NCBI RefSeq assembly: GCF_902859875.1
Contig: NZ_CADIKF010000045.1
Location: 1-61,449 of the forward strand
Direction of reading: 5' to 3'
Length of the DNA: 61,449 bases
DNA from: Paraburkholderia solisilvae
Lineage (GTDB): Bacteria > Pseudomonadota > Gammaproteobacteria > Burkholderiales > Burkholderiaceae
Part shown: piece by piece, positions 55,451-61,449 of the stretch
How the letters are laid out: every line of letters starts with the position of its first letter
How positions within the stretch are numbered: the stretch's first letter is position 1
Program-made: the position numbers and the translations under genes
Notes under the pieces: model-generated
The model's database searches: none
Told to the model about the DNA's origin: nothing
What the model saw: the letters and a program-made list of their open reading frames with translations, nothing else

Positions 55451-56403
55451 TGCGCGTGCATGACGACGGGCCGCATCGAATGATCCCGCTGCCCGACGCC
55501 CATCCGGACTCAGCCGCGCCGCGAGGCCGCCGTGCGTTCGCCGCATGGCCGTCGCTGCGCGTCTGGCTCGCCGCGGGCCAGTGGCTCGTCACGCTCGCGC
55601 TGTGCGCATTTCTGATCGTGCCGGTCGTGATGTCGATCGTCGCGGGGCTCACGGTCAATTACTTTCGCGGCGTCGCGAGCGGCCTCACGTTGCGCTGGCT
55701 CAGCGAAGTGTGGACGCAGTATCACGCGTCGGTGTTCCTGTCGCTCGAAGTGGCCGCGGCCACGCTCGCGATCACGCTTATCACTGGCGTACCGGCCGGC
55801 TATGCGCTCGCACGCAGCAATACGCGTATTGCACGCGTGCTCGAAGAACTGCTCGTGATGCCGGTCGCGTTGCCGGGTCTCGCGTCCGCGCTTGCGCTGC
55901 TGGTCGTGTACGGCGGCTTCAGCGCGTTCCGGATGAGCGCCGCGTTTATCGTCGCCGGGCATGTCGTGTTCACGCTGCCGTTTATGGTGCGCGCGGTCGC
56001 GGCGGTCTGCGCGAGCGCCGGGCTGCGCACGCTCGAAGAAGGCGCGGCCAGCCTCGGCGCGAGCTTCACGCAGCGCTTCGTGACGATCGTCCTGCCCAAT
56101 ATCCGGCCGGGCATCGTCGCGGGCGCGCTCGCGGTGCTGACGCTGTCGATCGGCGAATTCAACCTCACGTGGATGCTGCATACGCCCGACACCAAAACGC
56201 TGCCGGTCGGCCTCGCGGACGCGTATGCGTCGATGCGCATCGAAGTCGGCAGCGCGTACACCATTCTGTTTTTCATCATGACGATGCCGCTGCTCGTCGC
56301 GATGCAATGGCTCGGCGTCGATGCGACCGGCCAGCGCCGCCGAGCCATTGCATCGCGCGAGGCGCCCGTGCGCCCTGCCCGTTCCGACGACGTCCCATCA
56401 TGA
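55450..56403 (+). CDS. ABC transporter permease (second)
   Basis: Second permease, 317 residues, with an extra 40-residue hydrophilic N-terminus. Six hydrophobic segments and the EAA motif EEGAASLGASFTQRFVTIVL near residue 197. The ATG at 55450 shares its A with the preceding TGA; its own stop overlaps the next ATG in ATGA. The tight chain of overlaps means the four transporter genes are made together. Confidence 0.92.
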   Translation: MRVHDDGPHRMIPLPDAHPDSAAPRGRRAFAAWPSLRVWLAAGQWLVTLALCAFLIVPVVMSIVAGLTVNYFRGVASGLTLRWLSEVWTQYHASVFLSLEVAAATLAITLITGVPAGYALARSNTRIARVLEELLVMPVALPGLASALALLVVYGGFSAFRMSAAFIVAGHVVFTLPFMVRAVAAVCASAGLRTLEEGAASLGASFTQRFVTIVLPNIRPGIVAGALAVLTLSIGEFNLTWMLHTPDTKTLPVGLADAYASMRIEVGSAYTILFFIMTMPLLVAMQWLGVDATGQRRRAIASREAPVRPARSDDVPS

Positions 56404-57539
56404 AGCTCGCCCCCGTACCGATCACCCTGTCGAACTGCGCGAAGACGTTTCGCGGCACACGCGTACTCGAACCGCTCGACCTGCAAATCGGCGCCGGCGA
56501 GACGCTCGTGCTCCTCGGGCCGTCCGGCTGCGGCAAGACCACCACGCTGCGGCTGATCGCCGGCCTCGAAGCGCCCGACGCGGGCGGCCGCGTGCGTTTC
56601 GGCGACGACGACGTAACGGCGCTGCCGATCGAGCGGCGCGCGGTGGGCATGGTGTTTCAGCACTACGCGCTGTTTCCGAACCTGACCGTGCGCGGCAATA
56701 TCGGCTACGGATTGAAGATCCGGCGCGTCCCGGCGCACGAAACACGACGGCGCGTCGACGAACTGCTCGCGATGATGCGGCTCACCGGGCACGCGGACCA
56801 GCCGGTCGACCGGCTCTCCGGCGGCCAGCGCCAGCGCGTCGCGCTCGCGCGCGCGATTGCGCCGCAGCCGCGCGTGCTGCTGCTCGACGAACCGCTGACG
56901 GCGCTCGATGCGCGGCTGCGCGATGCACTGCGCGGCGAGATGAACGCGCTGTTGCGCGAACTCGGCATCACGACCGTCTACGTGACGCACGATCAGGCCG
57001 AAGCGATGGAACTCGGCGACCGGATCGTCGTGATGAGCCACGGGCGCATCGAGCAGATCGGTGCGCCGCGCGAGATCTACTACCGTCCGGCCAATCGCAC
57101 GGTCGCGCAGTTTATCGGCACGCTCAACCGCCTCGCGGGCACATGGCGCGACGGCATGCTCACGACGCGCGGCGGCGCGGTGCCGGCGCCGCCGCCTCAC
57201 ACGGCCGCCCGCGCGGTGCGAAACGGCTGCGCGGAAACGCACCAGGCCACGTACGAAACCGCGCACGAAACCATGCACAAAGCAGCACCCGAAGCCGTGC
57301 ATGAACAAACGCACGAACTGTTCTTCCGGCCCGAAGCTGCGTGGCTCGCCGATCCGTCGAATGCGCAGTTGCGCGGCACCGTCGAGCATGCGGCATTTCT
57401 CGGCGAACGCACGCGGCTCACGATCCGCGATGCGGCGCCCGATGCGCTGATCGTCGATGTCGCAGGCCGCGTCGAACTGGCGCGCGGCACCGCGGTCGGC
57501 ATCTCGATCGCGCAGGATGCGCTGATTGCGCTATCGTGA
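56400..57539 (+). CDS. ABC transporter ATP-binding protein with a His-rich linker
   Basis: The ATPase of the importer, 379 residues. Motifs: Walker A LLGPSGCGKTTTLRLIAG, Q-loop GMVFQHYALFP, signature RLSGGQRQRVALARA, Walker B RVLLLDEPLTALDA, H-loop VYVTHDQAEAMELGD. After the nucleotide domain, between about residues 255 and 305, there is an unusual insert with many His and Glu (ETHQATYETAHETMHKAAPE) before the C-terminal TOBE-like domain (VEHAAFLGERTRLTIRDAAP). Its ATG overlaps the previous stop by ATGA. Confidence 0.93.
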   Translation: MKLAPVPITLSNCAKTFRGTRVLEPLDLQIGAGETLVLLGPSGCGKTTTLRLIAGLEAPDAGGRVRFGDDDVTALPIERRAVGMVFQHYALFPNLTVRGNIGYGLKIRRVPAHETRRRVDELLAMMRLTGHADQPVDRLSGGQRQRVALARAIAPQPRVLLLDEPLTALDARLRDALRGEMNALLRELGITTVYVTHDQAEAMELGDRIVVMSHGRIEQIGAPREIYYRPANRTVAQFIGTLNRLAGTWRDGMLTTRGGAVPAPPPHTAARAVRNGCAETHQATYETAHETMHKAAPEAVHEQTHELFFRPEAAWLADPSNAQLRGTVEHAAFLGERTRLTIRDAAPDALIVDVAGRVELARGTAVGISIAQDALIALS

Positions 57540-57624
57540 CCGAACCTACGCAACACTCCCTGCTGAAGCGGCGGACATCCGTTGCGACGAGCTTCGTCCC
57601 TTTTCCTGAACACTCGAGACCTTC

Positions 57625-58452
57625 ATGCTGCTAGCCCAGATCAGCGACCTGCATATCAAGCGCCCCGGCGCGCTCGCGTACCAGCGCGTCGATACCGCCG
57701 CGTACCTCAGCCGCTGCGTCGCGGCGCTCAACGCGCTCGTGCCGCGTCCCGATGCAATCGTCGTGACCGGCGACCTCGTCGATCAGGGTGACGTCGACCA
57801 GTATGAGCATCTGAAAGCGCTGCTCGCGCCACTGCAGATTCCGTACTACCTGCTGGTCGGCAATCATGACGAGCGCGCCGCGCTGCGCACGGTATTCGCC
57901 GAGCGGCAGGAGCTGCTCGGCGGCGGCGAATTCGTGCAGTACGCAGTCGACGTCGGTCCGCTGCGCCTGCTCGCGCTCGATTCGATGGTGCCCGGCGCGA
58001 GCGGCGGCACGCTGTGCGCCGCGCGCCTCGCCTGGCTTGCGGCCCAGCTCGACGCGGCGCGCGGCAAGCCGGTGATCGTCGCGCTGCATCATCCGCCGTT
58101 CGTGTCCGGCATCGGCCATATGGATCGCGTGCGCCTCGACCCGGCCGCCGCGCGCGAATTCGAAGCGCTGATTGCGCGCCATCCGAACGTCGAGCGGGTG
58201 ATCTGCGGGCATGTGCATAGGCCGATGTTCGCGCGCTTCGGCGGCACGATCGCGTCGGCCGTGCCGGCGCCCGCGCATCAGGTGGCGCTCGATCTGCGCG
58301 ACGACGCGCCGTCCGTGTTCCGGATGGAAGCGCCGGCATTCGCGCTGCATCGGTACGACGCGGCAACCGGCGTGGTCACGCATCATGCGTACGTCGATCA
58401 GGGCGACGGCCCCTATCCGTTCCATGCGCCCGCGGGTGCGCTGATCGACTGA
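57625..58452 (+). CDS. GpdQ/Rv0805-like cyclic nucleotide or glycerophosphodiester phosphodiesterase
   Basis: A class III calcineurin-like phosphodiesterase of 275 residues. Two-metal ligands are visible: QISDLHIKRPG, VTGDLVDQGDVDQYEHL, LVGNHDERAAL, ALHHPPFVSGIGHMD and VICGHVHRPMFARF. GpdQ hydrolyses glycerophosphodiesters and Rv0805 cAMP; the natural substrate here is unknown. It is 85 bp downstream of the ABC ATPase gene on the same strand and very likely part of the operon, suggesting the imported compound is a phosphodiester. No signal peptide is seen, so cleavage would be cytoplasmic. Confidence 0.9.
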   Translation: MLLAQISDLHIKRPGALAYQRVDTAAYLSRCVAALNALVPRPDAIVVTGDLVDQGDVDQYEHLKALLAPLQIPYYLLVGNHDERAALRTVFAERQELLGGGEFVQYAVDVGPLRLLALDSMVPGASGGTLCAARLAWLAAQLDAARGKPVIVALHHPPFVSGIGHMDRVRLDPAAAREFEALIARHPNVERVICGHVHRPMFARFGGTIASAVPAPAHQVALDLRDDAPSVFRMEAPAFALHRYDAATGVVTHHAYVDQGDGPYPFHAPAGALID

Positions 58453-58966
58453 GAGCGAACCGCCGGAAGGTTCGTTCGGCAGACTATCGGTGCACAGGGC
58501 GGACAAGCCGGCGTCCGGACAGCGCCGCCGGCAGCATGGCCGGATTCGCCCCGATCGGTCGGCAAGCGGCCGGCAAGCGGCCAGCGATCGGTCGACAAGC
58601 AGTCGCAAGCGGTCGGCAACCGGCCTGTAATCGGCCCGCAATCGACCTACCCGAGCGCCACCAGCCGGAGCACATCTTCACGCCGCGCATCGGCAGCGCA
58701 TGCGCGATCGGAGCGCCTCCGGTATCATCGGGCTCGCCCGGCGCATCGCGGGTCGTCCGTCGCGCCAGGCAATGCGCGAGGCCCATGCGCGATTCATACC
58801 GGCTCGCACCGGCATCGCCCGGCATGTCTGCCGCACGCGGGCGCGCCGAAGCAGTCGGGCAGACGCCGCTCAGGCACGCCGCGGACCGCCATGTTTGCCA
58901 CGCGCGCCAGCAATCTCAGTGCGCCGCCACCCGAGCGCTCCATCGTTTTTACCACCGTCGCACCTC
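58453..58966 (+). other. Repeat-bearing gene-free region before the MFS gene
   Basis: No gene is supported. From about 58556 to 58640 the sequence consists of imperfect units like CGGTCGGCAAGCGGC and CGATCGGTCGACAAGC. The MFS promoter should be in the right part; none is obvious. Confidence 0.45.
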
Positions 58967-60169
58967 ATGTCCACATCCGAACGCCCCGCTCCGTCCGATC
59001 GATCGCTCAGCGGCCTGCTGCTGCTTCTCGCGACAATCGCCGGCATCTCGGTTGCGAACATCTATTACAACCAGCCGCTGCTCGACGGTTTCCGCAAGTC
59101 GTATCCGCATAGCGCCGCATGGGTAGGCGCCGTGCCGGCCGCGACGCAGCTCGGCTATGCGGGCGGCATGCTGCTGCTCGCGCCGCTTGGCGACCGTTTC
59201 GACCGGCGCGCGCTGATTCTCTGGCAGACCGCAGGCCTTTGCATCGCGCTGTTCTGCGCAGCCTTCGCGCCGGCGCTGTCGGTGCTGGTCGCGGCGAGCC
59301 TCGCGATCGGCGTGCTCGGCACGATCGCGCAACAGGCGGTGCCGTTCGCGGCCGAAATCGCGCCCCCGTCCGAGCGCGGTCACGCAGTCGGCATCGTGAT
59401 GAGCGGATTGCTGCTCGGCATCCTGCTCGCGCGTACCGCGGCCGGCTTCGTCGGCGAGTATTTCGGCTGGCGCGCGGTGTTCGGCGCGTCGATTGTGGTG
59501 CTGCTCGCGCTGTCCGTCGTGATCGTGATGCGCCTGCCGCACAGCAAGCCGACCTCGACGCTGTCGTACGGCCAGTTGCTCGCATCGATGTGGCATCTGA
59601 CTGTCGAATTGCGCGGGCTGCGCGAAGCGGCGATCACGGGCGGCGCGATGTTCGCCGGCTTTAGCGCGTTCTGGTCGACGCTCGCGCTGCTGCTCGCCGG
59701 CCCGCCGTTTCATCTCGGCCCGGAGGCGGCGGGTCTGTTCGGCATCGTCGGCGCCGCGGGCGCGCTGGCCGCGCCGCTCGCCGGCAAATCCGCGGACCGG
59801 CGCGGGCCGCGCGCGGTCGTCACGCTGTCGATCGGTCTCACCGCTGTGTCATTCATTGTGTTTGCGCTGTCGGCATCGAGCCTCATCGGCCTCGTCATCG
59901 GCGTGATCGTGCTGGACGTCGGCGTGCAGGCCGCGCAAATCTCCAACCAGTCGCGCATCTATGCGCTGAAGCCCGAGGCGCGCAGCCGCGTGAATACCAT
60001 CTACATGGTCGCGTATTTCATCGGCGGCGCGATCGGCTCGGCCGTCGCCGCAGCCGTCTGGCCGCGCTTCGGCTGGGTCGGCGTCAGCATCGCAGGGGTG
60101 CTGTTCAGCGGCATCGCCGCGTGGAACCATCTGCGCACCGGACGCACCGCCGTCGCCGCGCCGCAATGA
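58967..60169 (+). CDS. MFS transporter (drug/sugar efflux type)
   Basis: A major facilitator of 400 residues with 12 hydrophobic segments. GISVANIYYNQPLLDGFRKS near the N-terminus and LLAPLGDRFDRRALILWQTA (loop 2-3 motif) place it in the group of arabinose/drug efflux-like exporters. ATG at 58967 (MSTSERPAPSDRSL) fits the family start; open sequence upstream is not protein-like. It stands alone. Substrate unknown. Confidence 0.88.
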   Translation: MSTSERPAPSDRSLSGLLLLLATIAGISVANIYYNQPLLDGFRKSYPHSAAWVGAVPAATQLGYAGGMLLLAPLGDRFDRRALILWQTAGLCIALFCAAFAPALSVLVAASLAIGVLGTIAQQAVPFAAEIAPPSERGHAVGIVMSGLLLGILLARTAAGFVGEYFGWRAVFGASIVVLLALSVVIVMRLPHSKPTSTLSYGQLLASMWHLTVELRGLREAAITGGAMFAGFSAFWSTLALLLAGPPFHLGPEAAGLFGIVGAAGALAAPLAGKSADRRGPRAVVTLSIGLTAVSFIVFALSASSLIGLVIGVIVLDVGVQAAQISNQSRIYALKPEARSRVNTIYMVAYFIGGAIGSAVAAAVWPRFGWVGVSIAGVLFSGIAAWNHLRTGRTAVAAPQ

Positions 60170-60248
60170 CCGAACGCGCGGCGTCCATGTCGCGCATGCC
60201 GATCAGGTTGAATCCACGACGATGGGCGGGCGCGGCCAACGCAACGCG

Positions 60249-60683
60249 CTACCCTTGCGTGGTTTGCCGCGCCTGCGCGTATTCGTGCAGCGCGTCGATC
60301 GCGCGATCGAATTCGAATGACTTGTCGTAGAAATGGCGCACGCCGTATTGCAGACACCGCTCGCGGTACGCGGGCAGCGCATGGTTCGTCAGCACCGCGG
60401 CGAACATCGATTCGATCATGCCTTTGCGCTGCATAAACGCGAGCACCGGCACGCTCGAGCCTTGCTTCAATTGCAGATCGACGATTACCGCATCGAACGG
60501 TTCGCCGGAGAGCAGCGCGATCGCCTCGTCGGCGGATTCCGCGCACGCCGCGACATGCATCACGCCCATCGCATCGATCGCATCCGCAATGCTGCGGCGA
60601 ATCAGCGGCGAATCCTCGATAAGCAGCACGCGCAGCGACATGCGGTTCGATGCGTTCCGGGCGGTGGCGGGATTGGCGTTCAT
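60249..60683 (-). CDS. Single-domain response regulator (receiver only)
   Basis: A receiver protein of 144 residues without an output domain. It has the acidic pair in RVLLIEDSPLIRRSIADAI, the phospho-Asp in DAVIVDLQLKQGS and the conserved Lys in FYDKSFEFD. It follows the LuxR-type regulator gene by 23 bp on the same strand, so they share a transcript; it may act as a phosphate sink or act through protein contact. ATG at 60683 is preferred (GGAAA upstream); ATG at 60641 is an alternative. Confidence 0.88.
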   Translation of the reverse strand: MNANPATARNASNRMSLRVLLIEDSPLIRRSIADAIDAMGVMHVAACAESADEAIALLSGEPFDAVIVDLQLKQGSSVPVLAFMQRKGMIESMFAAVLTNHALPAYRERCLQYGVRHFYDKSFEFDRAIDALHEYAQARQTTQG

Positions 60684-60706
60684 CTGTGCGGTTTCCGTGG
60701 CGCGTC

Positions 60707-61339
60707 TCAATCGATCAAGCCGTTCTTGATCGCGTAGTACGTGATATCCGCGTTGGTGGTCAGTCGCATTTTTTCGAGCACGCGCGCGCGGTAGGTGCTG
60801 ATGGTTTTCACCGACAGATGCAGTTCGTCCGCGATCTCGGTCGGAATACGTCCGGCCGCGAGCTTGCAGAAGATCTGGAACTCGCGCTCGGACAACAGTT
60901 CATGCGGGTGCGCGGCCGATGGCTTGTCGAGGTTGTTGGCGAGCGTATCGGCAACCGCCTCCGACAGATAGCGATGCCCGCGCGCAACCGCGCGGATCGC
61001 ACGAACAATTTCGTCGGGCTCGCAATCCTTGTTCAGATAGCCGTTCGCGCCCGCGCGCAGCAGGTTGATCGCGTACTGGCTCTCCGGATAGCCCGACAGG
61101 ATCAGCACGCCCTGCTCCGGCCGCACCTGCCGGATCACGCGCAGCGTATCGATGCCGTTCTTGTCCGGCATCGCGATATCGAGCAGCACGACGTCGAACG
61201 CCTGCTCGCGCACGAGACGTATGGTTTCCTCGCCGGTCGCCGCTTCGGCGGCGACGCACATATCCGGCTCGTCAGCGACGAACTGCCTGAAACCGCCTCT
61301 GACGATCGCGTGATCGTCGGCAATCAACACTCGAATCAT
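60707..61339 (-). CDS. NarL/LuxR-type response regulator
   Basis: A DNA-binding regulator of 210 residues. Receiver: MIRVLIADDHAIVRGGFRQF, phospho-Asp in VVLLDIAMPDKNGID, Lys in GYLNKDCEPDE. Output: LuxR helix-turn-helix LLSEREFQIFCKLAAGRIPT and LSVKTISTYRARVLEKMRLT. ATG at 61339 is the family start. It heads a two-gene unit with the receiver-only gene. A partner kinase is not in the window and may lie to the right. Confidence 0.93.
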   Translation of the reverse strand: MIRVLIADDHAIVRGGFRQFVADEPDMCVAAEAATGEETIRLVREQAFDVVLLDIAMPDKNGIDTLRVIRQVRPEQGVLILSGYPESQYAINLLRAGANGYLNKDCEPDEIVRAIRAVARGHRYLSEAVADTLANNLDKPSAAHPHELLSEREFQIFCKLAAGRIPTEIADELHLSVKTISTYRARVLEKMRLTTNADITYYAIKNGLID

Positions 61340-61449
61340 CGGTCTGGTTCCGGTCCCCGGCGCCGCATCGCGGGCCGGTCCGTGCAGTTGATTCAATCCG
61401 GACATTGTAATGGCGTCGCGCCGCTTTGCCGCGCCGGCGCACCGCCGTG
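61340..61449. other. Window edge upstream of the NarL-type regulator
   Basis: The last 110 bp should hold the promoter of the regulator pair. No gene or clear site is visible. Confidence 0.35.

Overview
This window is GC-rich chromosomal DNA from a betaproteobacterium of the order Burkholderiales, most likely Burkholderia sensu lato (Paraburkholderia, Caballeronia or Trinickia type). The evidence is gene content and protein style: pyruvate dehydrogenase genes beside a PAS sensor kinase and FixJ-like regulator, a DUF3300/DUF2950 pair, folD and prlC together, a glnA-ntrBC block, and a YadA-like adhesin. No phylogenetic test was possible, so the genus is an inference.

Layout. 1-6.6 kb: the start of aceF and all of aceE (minus strand), divergent from a sensor kinase/response regulator operon (plus). 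6.8-9.5 kb: secreted DUF3300 and DUF2950 proteins behind a visible promoter and a leader with tandem 12-bp repeats. 9.8-16 kb: folD, prlC, a cytosine deaminase-like amidohydrolase and dinB with a LexA box. 16-19.2 kb: an Asp/Glu racemase, a small unknown protein behind a strongly structured leader, and a divergent LysE/LysR pair. 19.3-20.5 kb: initiator tRNA and exonuclease III. 20.6-25.2 kb: the nitrogen block ntrC, ntrB, glnA; glnA has a recognisable sigma-54 promoter and upstream NtrC-type site. 25.4-30 kb: rhodanese, CinA-like protein, EI24 membrane protein, sterol desaturase-type hydroxylase and a secreted beta-propeller. 30.5-32.7 kb: trimeric autotransporter adhesin with 42-bp repeats. 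32.9-41.1 kb: hrpA, argA, yggX and a ProP-like transporter with a Y-shaped leader structure. 41.2-48.1 kb: mostly minus-strand small genes (PRC-barrel, phosphoesterase, TMEM175-like channel, cupin, flavoprotein disulfide reductase, GST, unknowns, HicB-like antitoxin).

48.2-51.8 kb is an accessory island with lower GC: a frameshifted SRAP (YedK-like) gene, an unknown membrane protein, an IS3-type transposase remnant and a phage-like gene, ending at a 50-nt copy of the 3' half of tRNA-Leu, which marks an old integration site. 52.2-58.5 kb returns to core-like DNA: a LacI-type regulator, a four-gene ABC importer with overlapping reading frames, and a GpdQ-like phosphodiesterase, which together look like a regulated uptake-and-hydrolysis unit for a phosphoester compound (inference). 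59-61.4 kb: an MFS exporter and two response regulators in tandem.

The least explained signals are the structured leader with its 123-residue ORF (16.9-17.5 kb), the three-way-junction element before proP (39.3 kb), the tRNA-bounded island, and the LacI/ABC/phosphodiesterase unit. I found no CRISPR array, rRNA gene or intact transposon.
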